Below are positions 17,686 through 26,493 of a stretch of DNA of 64,000 bases, one piece after another; the stretch's first letter is position 1, and each line of letters starts with the position of its first letter. The position numbers and the translations under genes are program-made. This stretch comes from Saccharibacillus sp. CPCC 101409 (GTDB taxonomy: Bacteria > Bacillota > Bacilli > Paenibacillales > Paenibacillaceae). Location of the stretch: positions 62,001 to 126,000 of the forward strand of contig NZ_JAULSA010000012.1 in the NCBI RefSeq assembly GCF_030518235.1. Direction: 5' to 3'. The notes beneath the pieces are model-generated. The model had not been told where the DNA came from. It worked only from the letters and a program-made list of their open reading frames with translations, and made no database searches.

Positions 17686-18594
17686 TTACGCTTCAACCGC
17701 ACCCTGCCAGCGCTTCACGTCGCTTTTCGGCGGCAGTCCGAACATGCGCGCATACTCCCGGCTGAACTGCGAAGGACTTTCGTAGCCGACCCGAAATCCG
17801 GCTTCCGCCGCGTCCGTTTCCGTCGTGAGCAGGATCTGGCGCGCCGCCTGAAGCCGAAGCGCTTTCTGGTACTGCAAAGGGCTCATCGAGGTCGCCTGTT
17901 TAAAATATTTATGCAGCGAAGCGGAGCTCATATGGGCTTCTTCCGCGATCTGCCGAATATTAAGCGGTTCTGCATAATCGCGATTGATCCGGTCGATAAT
18001 GCCGACCATGCGATTCGTGTAGCTGCCGGAGGCGGCATATCGCGCGATCAGCGCTCCTTGTTCGCCCAGCAGAACGCGGTACAGCATCTCGCGGATAATG
18101 AGCGGCGCCAGCACAGGGATTTCCGCCGGTTTATCCAGTAAACGGAGCAGCCGGCAGGCCGCGTCCAACAGCTCGGGCGTCGAACGGCTGACAAACAGAC
18201 CGCCGTCCGCCGCGGTTTCTTGACGCTCCCGCCGTTCTTCGGCGAGATCCAGAATGTCCGTCGTCGAGAAGTCCAGCTGTAAGCTAAGATAAGGTTCCCG
18301 CGGGGAAGCGCGGTCGATCATGCCGACCACCGGCAGATGGATCGGATTCACCAGATAGCGCAGCGGATCGTAGCGGTACAACCGCCCGGCCAGGGAAACC
18401 GCTTTGGAACCCTGCGCGATAATATACAGCGAAGGCGAAGCCACGGAATGCACAGGTTGCGTGACACGGGCCGTGTGCCGGAAACGAAGTCCGGGCACCG
18501 CCGATTCGTACAGGCCTTCCACCGGCGCGTGCCGCAGAATCGACTGAATCAGTTCGTTCAACCGCGTCTTGATTTCGGGATGAGCAAGCGTCAT
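17686..18594 (-). CDS. AraC-family regulator with AraC_N cupin domain
   Basis: 302 residues from the ATG at 18594 behind AAAGGAG; the open frame extends 29 codons further upstream without a binding site. The N-terminal half carries the AraC_N type domain (SLYIIAQGSKAVSLAG, then YDPLRYLVNPIHLPV). The C-terminus has two helix-turn-helix motifs (LNIRQIAEEAHMSSASLHKYF and AEAGFRVGYESPSQFSREY). It diverges from the SDR gene at 18777 and probably regulates it. It is a paralogue of the protein encoded at 25352-26281, which also sits opposite an oxidoreductase gene. Confidence 0.9.
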   Translation of the reverse strand: MTLAHPEIKTRLNELIQSILRHAPVEGLYESAVPGLRFRHTARVTQPVHSVASPSLYIIAQGSKAVSLAGRLYRYDPLRYLVNPIHLPVVGMIDRASPREPYLSLQLDFSTTDILDLAEERRERQETAADGGLFVSRSTPELLDAACRLLRLLDKPAEIPVLAPLIIREMLYRVLLGEQGALIARYAASGSYTNRMVGIIDRINRDYAEPLNIRQIAEEAHMSSASLHKYFKQATSMSPLQYQKALRLQAARQILLTTETDAAEAGFRVGYESPSQFSREYARMFGLPPKSDVKRWQGAVEA

Positions 18595-18776
18595 TTCGGG
18601 GCAGTCTCCTTTCTTTGCGTACCTTTTTCCGTGCCTCATTCTTTCATTATAATAGCAAACTTCATAAAGAAAAATAGGCAAGGATCGTTTCGAATTGCTC
18701 TACCACCGCGATAATTACGTCCTTTAAACTGAATATGTGCCAAAAAGGCAAAGAACAGGTCGAGGAGGACGAAAAG

Positions 18777-19496
18777 ATGAGTTTAACGGGAAAAGTAGTG
18801 GTCGTAACCGGCGCCAGCAGCGGAATCGGCAGAGCGATCGCGCTGCTGCTGGCGGAAAAAGGAGCGAAGATTGTGCTTGGAGCCAGAGGTGAAGAGAAGC
18901 TTGCGCAAATAGCGGCGGCGATAACCGAATCCGGCGGCGAAGCGGTTTGTGCAAGCACCGACGTTTCCAGACACGAAGACGTGAAGCGGCTGGTCCAACT
19001 GGCGATCGAGCATTATGGAAAGCTGGATGTGCTCGTCAATAACGCGGGCGTCATGCCGATCTCGCCGCTGGATGAACTGAAAGTAGCCGACTGGGAAGCG
19101 ATGGTCGATATCAATATCAAAGGCGTACTCTATGGAATCGCCGAAGCGCTGCCGATCTTCCGCCGCCAGGAGTTCGGACATTTTATCAATATCGCTTCGA
19201 CCTCGGCGCATCGGGTCGTACCGGCGCAGGCAGTGTATGCGGGAACCAAATTTGCCGTGCGCGCGATCTCGGAAGGACTCCGGCAGGAAGCGGGCGATAA
19301 ATTGCGCGTGACGATCATTTCCCCGGGCATGACACGTACTGAATTTGTGGAGAGTATGACCGATCCCGTCGTGCGCGCTCAGGCAGCAATCGCCATGCCG
19401 CCAAGAGCGGTCGCGGAAGCGGTTGCGTTTGCGATCGAACAGCCGGAGCAGATTGACATCGGAGAGATTGTGATTCGGCCTACGGCGCAGAATTAA
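18777..19496 (+). CDS. Short-chain dehydrogenase/reductase
   Basis: 239 residues from the ATG at 18777 behind GAGGAGG. The Rossmann motif TGASSGIG (11-18) is present, with NNAG at 88-91 and the catalytic Ser141/Tyr154/Lys158 arrangement (YAGTK). Arg37 after the second strand (LGARGEE) suggests NADPH preference. It is a classical SDR of about 240 residues; the substrate is unknown. Divergent from, and probably controlled by, the adjacent AraC regulator. Confidence 0.92.
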   Translation: MSLTGKVVVVTGASSGIGRAIALLLAEKGAKIVLGARGEEKLAQIAAAITESGGEAVCASTDVSRHEDVKRLVQLAIEHYGKLDVLVNNAGVMPISPLDELKVADWEAMVDINIKGVLYGIAEALPIFRRQEFGHFINIASTSAHRVVPAQAVYAGTKFAVRAISEGLRQEAGDKLRVTIISPGMTRTEFVESMTDPVVRAQAAIAMPPRAVAEAVAFAIEQPEQIDIGEIVIRPTAQN

Positions 19497-19512
19497 AAGA
19501 AATGTTGTAAAC

Positions 19513-19552
19513 GACTCGATTGCCCGTTTGCTGCGGGCGGTCGAGTTTCTTG
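19513..19552 (+). terminator. Intrinsic terminator after SDR gene
   Basis: CTCGA and GCCCG pair with CGGGC and TCGAG, followed by TTTCTT. Confidence 0.75.
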
Positions 19553-19557
19553 CCTAT

Positions 19558-19585
19558 AGGTTACATAATTAAAATTAAGTGAACT
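19558..19585 (+). repeat. dif-like recombination site a
   Basis: The 11-6-11 architecture reads: arm AGGTTACATAA, spacer TTAAAA, arm TTAAGTGAACT. The first arm differs by one base from AGTTTACATAA shared by the sites at 35247 and 45045, which equals the XerD-side arm of the Bacillus subtilis dif site read on the opposite strand (as I recall it). It lies just before a markedly AT-rich gene. Confidence 0.5.
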
Positions 19586-19660
19586 TGAAAACGAAAAAGT
19601 TTATTAGCAATCAAAAATTGGGTATTCATGTAAAGCGAGCAAAGCGAAAGGAGGGAGTGA

Positions 19661-20056
19661 ATGAAAAAATCATTCCACAAATTATCGATAATTCTATTTC
19701 ATATAGTCGTTCAGTTTATCTACCTGTTTACCTTATATATCTATTCTTTCGATCTCAAGTGGGTGCCCTGGTACGAGATCGATAATTACAGAATTTATCT
19801 GCTGATTTTTTACCTGCCGATTTTATTTCTCTTTGCTTACTTTATCCGCTTTATGGTCATCCGGGAGACACCGTCGGTGATAAATCTTCAATTTACCTAC
19901 CCGGTATTTTTTGCAATCGTGACATTTCTGCTTCCTTTTACAGGACTGCTGGGACCGCTATTCGGTTATGTCGGATTCTGGTCTTCGCTTGTTCTCTGGA
20001 TTCTGTCCTGGAGACTTATCGTCCTCGATTTCAAGGGAGTGGCTGCAACGGCATAA
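19661..20056 (+). CDS. AT-rich membrane protein of unknown function
   Basis: 131 residues, ATG behind AAAGGAGGGAGTGA. Four predicted transmembrane helices (IILFHIVVQFIYLFTLYIY; IYLLIFYLPILFLFAYFI; PVFFAIVTFLLPFTGLLG; SSLVLWILSWRLIVL). The base composition and Ile/Phe/Tyr-rich coding are more AT-rich than the neighbours, which hints at transfer. No family is recognised. It begins the AT-rich stretch just after dif-like site a. Confidence 0.7.
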   Translation: MKKSFHKLSIILFHIVVQFIYLFTLYIYSFDLKWVPWYEIDNYRIYLLIFYLPILFLFAYFIRFMVIRETPSVINLQFTYPVFFAIVTFLLPFTGLLGPLFGYVGFWSSLVLWILSWRLIVLDFKGVAATA

Positions 20057-20101
20057 CGAAACTTAATACCGATTCAATTTTCCGCGCAAAGGATGAGTGA
20101 T

Positions 20102-20587
20102 ATGAAAGATTATTTTCCGGTCGGATTTCATATAGACGGTCGTCTGCACTGGTGTATCTGGTATATGGACGATAAAGACGGTTTTCTGGTAGAGGGCGGC
20201 AGATTGAAGCAGATGGAGTCGGAAGAAGCCCTCGGGACTTATTTTCGATCGAACGGCTGGGCGTATAAGGATAGAGATATTTGTATGGTCTGGGCCGATC
20301 AGCTGCGGGAAGAATTCAAACGAATCCAAGAAACAAGGACGGTAGACTGCGCTTGCTTTTTGAATTTTTGGAACATGGTCGGCGATATTGCACATACATT
20401 AACATTCGATTTCTACGGAGACAAAGATGAAGTTACGCCGACTTACGATAAAGTGTTCTACGGAACCAATCCTGAGGTATTAAGAGGAGACGGGGAATGG
20501 TACACACCCGCATGGGACGACGAAGAGTTGGAGGAGCTGGAAGACGTATTCCGGGACGGGTTGAAAGTCCTTCGAGCCGGTTTGTGA
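20102..20587 (+). CDS. Unknown acidic protein
   Basis: 161 residues from the ATG at 20102, which lies 9 bases after AAAGGA; the in-frame ATG at 20093 overlaps that binding site. The protein is Trp/Asp-rich with no signal peptide (GFHIDGRLHWCIWYMDD; TPAWDDEELEELEDVF). Its size and acidity resemble immunity or anti-toxin type proteins, but no toxin partner is visible, so this is only a possibility. It is compositionally similar to the AT-rich gene before it. Confidence 0.6.
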   Translation: MKDYFPVGFHIDGRLHWCIWYMDDKDGFLVEGGRLKQMESEEALGTYFRSNGWAYKDRDICMVWADQLREEFKRIQETRTVDCACFLNFWNMVGDIAHTLTFDFYGDKDEVTPTYDKVFYGTNPEVLRGDGEWYTPAWDDEELEELEDVFRDGLKVLRAGL

Positions 20588-20632
20588 ACAATCCGGTTTC
20601 GCAGACAGACACATAAAAAGGAGAGGGCAAAA

Positions 20633-20789
20633 TTGAAAAAGACACCGCCGGTCGTTTATCTGATATCCGGTCCGCTGGGCGTGGGCAAATCCACGTTGTC
20701 GCAAGCCATTCGGAGGCTGCAGCCAGCAGGCATGGAGCTATGAGTCGCTGCAATTCGCGAAGGAAGCGGAGTTTGTCGGGAACAAATAA
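20633..20789 (+). pseudogene. N-terminal remnant of a small P-loop kinase gene
   Basis: A good ribosome binding site (AAAAAGGAGAGG) and TTG start lead into KKTPPVVYLISGPLGVGKST, a strand and Walker A loop (GPLGVGKST) of an AAA_33/shikimate-kinase-like small kinase. The frame then stops at 20741 after 36 codons. The +1 frame continues YESLQFAKEAEFVGNK to TAA at 20787, so a frameshift and a deletion have occurred. The missing middle and C-terminus of this protein type are found at 34642-35070 in the same orientation. Confidence 0.6.
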
Positions 20790-20833
20790 TTTGGCGGCAG
20801 AAGCACAGGCCGGATGAAATCGAGAGGCAATCA

Positions 20834-20878
20834 AAAAGAAGCGGGACGCTTGGCAACGGCGTTCCGCTTCTTTTTTTG
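20834..20878. terminator. Bidirectional terminator
   Basis: AAAAGAAGCGG pairs with CCGCTTCTTTT, with an extra ACGC/GCGT pair inside. It lies between the kinase remnant and the convergent TetR gene. Confidence 0.85.
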
Positions 20879-20888
20879 TGCAGCCGAT

Positions 20889-21458
20889 TCAACGAATCAC
20901 CTGGTTTCGCTTGAGCAGCCCCCATAACTGCGTCGAAATCTCTTCCGGCGGCTGAGACATTTCGCTTAAAATCCACCATTCAATCACTCCGACAAACGCG
21001 GAAGCCATGAACTGGGTCACCAACTCTTTGCTATATCCCTGGTTCTGATCCTCCATATCGACATGTGTCGCAATGCTGGCAGTTACGATCTCCAACATGC
21101 GTTTGCGAAACGAAGGAATGCCCTGATTGGACAGCATGGACAAATAAAAGGCATGATGCTCCTGAAAATAACGAATGATCGGCATCAGCGACGACTCCAA
21201 CAAATCGACCGTTTCTCCGTCTTGACCTGTTGCGGTCGACACCGTGCTCATTTTGCTCAAATACTCTTCCATGCACTTGTCGAGCAGATCGTATTTATCG
21301 CTGTAATGAAAATAAATCGTGCCCCGATTGACGTTGGCCCGGTCCGCGATCTCATTGATCGTAATGCTCTCGAAATTCTTTTCGCCGATCAACGAAATAA
21401 ATGCCTGAAAGATCGCTTCCCGCGTTTTTGCGATTCTCCGATCCGTTTTCACTTCCAC
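20889..21458 (-). CDS. TetR/AcrR-family transcriptional regulator
   Basis: 189 residues, GTG start behind GGAGGGATAACC. The helix-turn-helix is visible as ITINEIADRANVNRGTIYFHYSDK (residues about 30-53). The C-terminal ligand or dimer domain ends with ISTQLWGLLKRNQ. No adjacent target is on the same strand; the closest divergent gene is the MarR gene starting at 21636. It probably represses a nearby efflux or enzyme gene. Confidence 0.9.
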   Translation of the reverse strand: MEVKTDRRIAKTREAIFQAFISLIGEKNFESITINEIADRANVNRGTIYFHYSDKYDLLDKCMEEYLSKMSTVSTATGQDGETVDLLESSLMPIIRYFQEHHAFYLSMLSNQGIPSFRKRMLEIVTASIATHVDMEDQNQGYSKELVTQFMASAFVGVIEWWILSEMSQPPEEISTQLWGLLKRNQVIR

Positions 21459-21635
21459 GGTTATCCCTCCGATACCACTTCTTCAACATCTCTGCTTCGT
21501 TTGTTCGATATCCCACAAAACGCACTCTATTAACGATTGAAGGAATCTGAATCTCTTCTATAATAAGCATTGTACCTCACTTATTCAACAAATGTTGGAT
21601 TTCATTATTTGAATGTTGGAAAGGAAGGAGGCGTA

Positions 21636-22085
21636 TTGAAAAAGAATCATGCTCGCCAAGTGAAAGTTTTGTACCGAATTCATGGATTAAGCCATTTGAT
21701 GAATACCGTGTTCGAAAGCCGATTTAGCATGGGACAATCACGCTTTGAATTGCTGACTGTCATCGAAGACGCCGAAACAATAACGCAACATCAACTTGGA
21801 AAACAAGTAGAACTGGATGCTGCGGCCGTTACTCGTCATTTGCAACAGCTCGAATTTCAAGGATTGATCGAGAGAAAAAGAAGTACAAAAGATCTTAGAA
21901 ACCTGCTTGTTCAATTAACCGATCTTGGAAAGAGTCAATTAAGGCAAGCTAAAATCGAACGTCGGAATCTACTCGAAGAGATTTTTGAAGGCATTGACGA
22001 TAAAGCACTGCAAACTCTTGAAATGTTGGTATCAAAGCTGAACAGCAATGCAAAGCTGGACAGAGCTTCGCATAAAAATAAATAA
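21636..22085 (+). CDS. MarR-family transcriptional regulator
   Basis: 149 residues from the TTG at 21636 behind GGAAGGAGGCGTA. The winged helix is seen as ITQHQLGKQVELDAAAVTRHL (recognition helix) followed by the wing ERKRSTKDLRNLLVQLTDLGK with the conserved Asp-Arg pair. The long first and last helices form the dimer interface. It is followed 23 bases later by an NTF2-like gene and is probably its cotranscribed regulator; MarR proteins usually sense phenolics or oxidants. Confidence 0.9.
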   Translation: MKKNHARQVKVLYRIHGLSHLMNTVFESRFSMGQSRFELLTVIEDAETITQHQLGKQVELDAAAVTRHLQQLEFQGLIERKRSTKDLRNLLVQLTDLGKSQLRQAKIERRNLLEEIFEGIDDKALQTLEMLVSKLNSNAKLDRASHKNK

Positions 22086-22108
22086 AGATAAGAAGGAGAA
22101 TAACCTTG

Positions 22109-22558
22109 ATGTCACTGGAAACTTTTCAAGCCCAATTCGATTTAAGAATTCTGGTCGATTCCTACGCCACATTAACTGATGAAAAAAAGATTGCCGAGCA
22201 AATGCTTTTATTTACGCCCGATGTTCAATTTGACGTATACATGGGTGGACAGCTGGTATCGCAAGTGTCGGGAACCCAACAATTGGAGCAAGAATTTAAT
22301 GGGCACGTTTCGCTCGTCAAACAATATTTTACGCTCAACGGCCAACATGTCGTTCAAGTGGACGGAGATCGTGCAACGGGCATTGTATTCTCTCAAATGA
22401 AAATGCTGCGCGAGCAGGATGGAGAGGAAGTGCTTACGGATTACAGCGTAAAATACAACGATGTGTACGTCAAACAAAATGGTGCTTGGCTGATCGGTAA
22501 GCGTACCTCGGAATATACATTTATTGAGTCGAGAGTCTTGAACCACATGACTCCTTAA
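22109..22558 (+). CDS. NTF2/SnoaL-like protein
   Basis: 149 residues, ATG at 22109 behind AGAAGGAG. The cone-shaped NTF2 fold is indicated by the early helix LRILVDSYATLTDEKKIAEQM, FTPDVQFDVY, and late strands (VKYNDVYVKQNGAWLIGKRT). This is the SnoaL_4 type often annotated as nuclear transport factor 2 family; several are isomerases or dehydratases, others ligand binders. It is paired with the MarR gene and closed by a strong terminator. Confidence 0.82.
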   Translation: MSLETFQAQFDLRILVDSYATLTDEKKIAEQMLLFTPDVQFDVYMGGQLVSQVSGTQQLEQEFNGHVSLVKQYFTLNGQHVVQVDGDRATGIVFSQMKMLREQDGEEVLTDYSVKYNDVYVKQNGAWLIGKRTSEYTFIESRVLNHMTP

Positions 22559-22580
22559 TCAACTTCTCTACCGAATTTTC

Positions 22581-22628
22581 GAAAAAGAGTACAGAATCGC
22601 CGCTAGGGCAGGTTCTGTACTCTTTTTC
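22581..22628 (+). terminator. Strong intrinsic terminator after MarR/NTF2 operon
   Basis: A perfect 15-base stem (AAAAAGAGTACAGAA with TTCTGTACTCTTTTT) around an 18-base loop; it would work in both directions. Confidence 0.9.
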
Positions 22629-22786
22629 GATGCAGGGAGAGAATTAGGCAACAATCAAGCAGTAACAGGATAACAGGGTCGCCTGTTTGATGTACATAAT
22701 GAAGTATCCGTGTTTAATAAAAGATGTGTAGTACGTAAGTCGATTTGATATAGCTTCCGCATACACGCCTGAAGGAGTGACTTGTC

Positions 22787-23989
22787 ATCGCAGATTTACC
22801 GATCCACCCGCCGCTTCGCTCAAAACGAATATTTCTGGCCATCCTCGCTTTGCTGCTGGCCTTCGCCTCGATCTCAACGGATCTTTATTTGGCTGTCATG
22901 CCCGTAATGGGTCAAGAGCTAGCTGCCGATTCAGGCATGATGGAATGGACGGTCTCGGCTTATTTGCTCGGCTTCAGTATGGGACAATTGTTTTGGGGCG
23001 CGCTTAGCGATCGATTCGGCAGAAGGCTTCCATTAGCCGCCGGATTGCTACTGTTCATTATCGGCTCTGCCGGATGCGCATTTTCGGAAAGCATAGGATC
23101 GTTGATCGCGTGGCGGGTGCTTCAGGCTTTGGGAGCCAGCGCAAGCGTCGTTTTGGCTCGGGCGATGATTCGGGATCGTTACGATCGAACTCAAGCGGCC
23201 AAAGTACTATCGACTCTTACGGCGATTATGGCCATTGCACCGCTTCTGGGGCCGACATTGGGTACGCAAATTGCCAATTTGACATCATGGCGAGGCATCT
23301 TCGGCGTTCTTGTCCTGATAGGAGTCATTACGCTGGTTGCGCTGCCGTTTTATGTACCGGAGACGCTAGCCCCCAAGCTACGAATCCGTTTATCCTGGCG
23401 GGAGATTTTTGTTCAGTACATGCGCCTATTGCGAAATCGAAAATTGCTGGCGTATGCGTTGGCGCTGGCTCTGCTTAGTGCCGGTATGTTCGCTTATGTG
23501 GCAGGCTCGCCGTTTGTGTATATCACCTATTACGGATTGCCGTCCGTAGCTTATGGCGTGCTATTCGCCGCCGGAGCCGCTGGAATAATGGGCATGAACA
23601 TGCTCAATGCCAGACTCGTCGAGCGTTATGGCACAGATCGGCTATTGCGTATTGGAGCCGTTGCAGCGGCGTGTTTTGGATTGATGACGGCTTGTACAGG
23701 AATAACCGGAGTCGGAGGATTACCGCTCATGGCCGTATCGTTGTTCCTATTTGCTTCGACCAATGGCTTGATTGCCGCCAATGCCATATCCAGTGCGTTA
23801 TCCAGTGTAAAAGAATACGTTGGATCGGCTTCGGCTTTGCTCGGCTGCGCGCAGTACGGAGGAGGGATGATCGGTTCGGCGTTACTGGGAGCTTTTGCAA
23901 ACGGAACGCCTGCTCCCTTGGGCATATTGGTTTTCGTTGCTGGGGTCGGATGTCTGGTAACTACGTTGTGGGGACGAGGAAGTTCATGA
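22787..23989 (+). CDS. MFS drug-resistance transporter (Bcr/CflA type), non-standard start
   Basis: About 400 residues if translation begins at ATC 22787, which sits 8 bases after AAGGAG. No ATG, GTG or TTG lies in frame between the upstream TGA (22778) and the TTG at 22850. A start at 22850 would lack a binding site and cut into helix 1 (FLAILALLLAFASISTDLYL). Twelve helices are expected. The Bcr/CflA signature is present: SISTDLYLAVMPVMG, motif A GALSDRFGRR and motif C-like APLLGPTLG. It is likely a proton-driven efflux pump. Either ATC is used as a rare start or a point change has impaired the gene. Confidence 0.85.
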   Translation: MADLPIHPPLRSKRIFLAILALLLAFASISTDLYLAVMPVMGQELAADSGMMEWTVSAYLLGFSMGQLFWGALSDRFGRRLPLAAGLLLFIIGSAGCAFSESIGSLIAWRVLQALGASASVVLARAMIRDRYDRTQAAKVLSTLTAIMAIAPLLGPTLGTQIANLTSWRGIFGVLVLIGVITLVALPFYVPETLAPKLRIRLSWREIFVQYMRLLRNRKLLAYALALALLSAGMFAYVAGSPFVYITYYGLPSVAYGVLFAAGAAGIMGMNMLNARLVERYGTDRLLRIGAVAAACFGLMTACTGITGVGGLPLMAVSLFLFASTNGLIAANAISSALSSVKEYVGSASALLGCAQYGGGMIGSALLGAFANGTPAPLGILVFVAGVGCLVTTLWGRGSS

Positions 23990-24169
23990 GAAAGTCACGT
24001 GGGAGCGGGAAGCGAGAAGACTCCGAAAGAAATTCGGTCAATTCGCTGTCTCACTCGGAAAGCTGCGAGAAGAACATTCAAGGAGAAGCTTTCCGAGTTC
24101 AAAGGCGTATTGACCTGAATTTCTCTCTCCGTCTTCTCGCTTCCAGTTACGTCGGACTTTCTCAACATG
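23985..24169. repeat. 185-bp imperfect palindromic element 1
   Basis: The two halves are inverted copies of about 80 bases. Matched blocks from the outside in: GAGAAAGTC with GACTTTCTC, ACGT with ACGT, GGAAGCGAGAAGAC with GTCTTCTCGCTTCC, AGAAATTC with GAATTTCT, GGTCAAT with ATTGACC, and ACTCGGAAAGCT with AGCTTTCCGAGT. The left tip overlaps the stop codon of the MFS gene. The right tip (GGACTTTCTCAAC) also ends the element at 46777-46970. It looks like a MITE-like or structured-RNA repeat; it encodes nothing. Confidence 0.8.
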
Positions 24170-24173
24170 TTAG

Positions 24174-24198
24174 GAGGAGTTCTTAAGCTCCTCTTTTT
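24174..24198 (+). terminator. Intrinsic terminator next to palindromic element 1
   Basis: GAGGAG pairs with CTCCTC around an 8-base loop and is followed by TTTTT. Confidence 0.7.
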
Positions 24199-24260
24199 GT
24201 TGTATAGTAAAAAATGGAATTAAAATGTTTTACTGTATTCATAAGTCGAAGGAGGTCTTT

Positions 24261-25319
24261 ATGCGATTTAAAGAACTTAAAGAGACTATGCTGATTCCTG
24301 ATCGTGAAATCATGTTGAATCGTCTGATCCGTATCAACGATGCGGATGTTCTGTTGATTTCGATCACATCGGAAAATGGTCGCCATAAGTTGTGGTCGCT
24401 GCGTCAAATTCCGGACTGGGTGTATGAAGAAAATCCCGATTACCAACCTGAAGAGAACCTAACCCACCGCCAGCGCATGCAGGGGGCTTTACAAGACAAG
24501 GTGGTTTTTGGCGATCAGGAAGATTCCATCTCTAAGATGATCATTCAAGGACAGCTCATGACGTTCGGTACATCGCAGTCCACGTTCTGTACGGAACAAG
24601 ATCACGAAGCGTATATGAAATTGCAGCATTTTGTTGAAAAAGGAATGGAGCTGGCAAGTTTTGCGGACGTCAGCGTTGATCGTTTGTTTTTGACTTTTTA
24701 CGAGCAGACCGCTTCCGAGCATTTTCCCGATCTGGATTTGGAAAAGGAATTGGACATCACGTTAAAGTTCAATAGCACTTCTCGTACAGTCGCCTTGCGT
24801 ACGGAGCCGATTGTGTTGGAATTTGGAGATGCGGCAAATGAAGTCCAGTATTCTTTTTACGATCCGGTTACCCGAAAAAATCGGTTTTTCTCGATCAAAG
24901 CTTCGAAACGCGAAGATGTTTGGGCACAAGCCGAAGCGAATTTTGCAAAGCCTGCTCCGCAGAGCTCGACGGAAGCAGAATGGCAGAAGTTCAAGGAACA
25001 ATATCTGGGCGGGCTTGAGCTGGTTTGTCCCAAACATCAGGATCTGGCTGTTGTCGACTATGAATCGGAAGACAATCTGCGATTGCAGTTCTATTCCAAA
25101 GATTATTTGGATGCAAAGCCTAAAGTTATGACTAATATTGATACAGCCGGGAAATTGCTCTTCTCCGTATTTTATTCATCCGAAAGCCAGCCAAACGCTA
25201 ATGGGGTCAAGCGTCGAGTAACCGCAATCGGGCTGGTGGACAAAACATTCTCCGGAAGTCTGATTGTGGAACTGGTGTCTTATGACATGGAACTTCCGGA
25301 AAAAACGATCAAACTTTAA
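24261..25319 (+). CDS. Unknown cytoplasmic protein
   Basis: 352 residues from the ATG at 24261 behind GAAGGAGGTCTTT. No signal peptide, membrane helix or recognised domain. The sequence alternates charged helices and beta strands; the C-terminal part (KLLFSVFYSSES; RVTAIGLVDKTFSGSLIVELVSYD) looks like a beta sandwich. Composition is more AT-rich than the window average, in line with the accessory region. No operon partner. Confidence 0.7.
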   Translation: MRFKELKETMLIPDREIMLNRLIRINDADVLLISITSENGRHKLWSLRQIPDWVYEENPDYQPEENLTHRQRMQGALQDKVVFGDQEDSISKMIIQGQLMTFGTSQSTFCTEQDHEAYMKLQHFVEKGMELASFADVSVDRLFLTFYEQTASEHFPDLDLEKELDITLKFNSTSRTVALRTEPIVLEFGDAANEVQYSFYDPVTRKNRFFSIKASKREDVWAQAEANFAKPAPQSSTEAEWQKFKEQYLGGLELVCPKHQDLAVVDYESEDNLRLQFYSKDYLDAKPKVMTNIDTAGKLLFSVFYSSESQPNANGVKRRVTAIGLVDKTFSGSLIVELVSYDMELPEKTIKL

Positions 25320-25351
25320 GTGAAGAACGTTAATCGATGATTCAGGACATA

Positions 25352-26281
25352 CTATCCACCGTACCTCTCCTTCATCCTCTGAATATCCGCACGCGGTGAG
25401 CTGCCGAACAAGCGTGAATACTCCCGGCTAAATTGCGATTGGCTTTCGTAACCGACACGAAACGCGATACTAGCAATATCCGACGATTCGCTTAGCAGTA
25501 GGCGCCTTGCTTCTTGGAGCCGAAGTTGTTTTTGAAACTGGATTGGGCTCATGGCGGTCACCTCCTTGAACTGCCGATGCAGCGATGACACGCCGAGGTT
25601 GACCAACCGAGCCAGTTCTTCGACAGGAAGCGCTTGATTGTAGTTCGCCAGAATATGTTCAATGACCGTACGGACTCGCCGAGCGCTACTGTCTTCCACC
25701 GCCATTTGTTTCAATGAATCACTGTGCGGCCCTTGCAGAACCCAGTATAGCAACTCCTTTTTAAAAATAGGCGCTAGGACGGTAATATGCTGCGGTTGAT
25801 CCAACAAGCAGCCGAGCCGGATTGCCGCATCAAGCAAAGGTGCTTCCACATCGCCCACAAACATAGCCCGCTTTGCTTTTTTGTCGCGCGTTGGCTTGAG
25901 ATTCGCATCATTCATCACTTCCAGCACTTCGACCGAAGTGAATTCGATCTTGTACGCCAGATAGGGTAGATCGGAGGAAGCCTGAACGATCTGTCCCGTG
26001 ACCGGAAGCTCAACCGAAGCCACGATATAATGACCTGGCCCGTAGTGGAAACGCTGTTCACCGAGCCAAACTACCTTTTCCCCCTGAATGATTAGGCAAA
26101 AAGAGATTTCGTTTACCCGGGCCACCGATTCGCTGACTTCCGATTCCCGAATCAAAAACAACGAAGGAATCAGCGTAGAGTGAACACCGTCCGTTTGCGC
26201 GTGTTTTCGGATCAACGTTTCCAGATTTTTCTTTCCACTAGACACTTCTTCCATCCTTTTATGGAGGGTTTCGCTCATCAT
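25352..26281 (-). CDS. AraC-family regulator with AraC_N domain
   Basis: 309 residues from the ATG at 26281 behind AAAAGGAGCAATT. The N-terminal AraC_N domain (ISFCLIIQGEKVVWLGEQRF, YGPGHYIVASVELPVTG) is followed by two helix-turn-helix motifs (LPVEELARLVNLGVSSLHRQF; IASIAFRVGYESQSQFSREYS). It is similar over its length to the protein encoded at 17686-18594. It diverges from a YajO-like aldo/keto reductase gene at 26494 and probably activates it. Confidence 0.9.
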   Translation of the reverse strand: MMSETLHKRMEEVSSGKKNLETLIRKHAQTDGVHSTLIPSLFLIRESEVSESVARVNEISFCLIIQGEKVVWLGEQRFHYGPGHYIVASVELPVTGQIVQASSDLPYLAYKIEFTSVEVLEVMNDANLKPTRDKKAKRAMFVGDVEAPLLDAAIRLGCLLDQPQHITVLAPIFKKELLYWVLQGPHSDSLKQMAVEDSSARRVRTVIEHILANYNQALPVEELARLVNLGVSSLHRQFKEVTAMSPIQFQKQLRLQEARRLLLSESSDIASIAFRVGYESQSQFSREYSRLFGSSPRADIQRMKERYGG

Positions 26282-26493
26282 AATTGCTCCTTTTTTGAAA
26301 GACTCCGGCACTTTTCACTTAAGCCCATTTTATCCGATCTTTCGTTTTCCAAAAAGGGACTTGAGAGTTTTAGGCAAAATTCGGGCAGGAATACGAATAG
26401 GGACGGTCGAATTTTCGTGTCATAATCGGAGACATCACGAAGAGACTCTGATCCAAACCGACGGATCATGAATCGTAAAGGGAGACTGATCGA

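Noticed and set aside
22685..22712. Possible sixth dif-like site (ATGTACATAATGAAG)
   Set aside because: Only part of the first arm matches (differences at the conserved TTTA) and the spacer is not AT-only.
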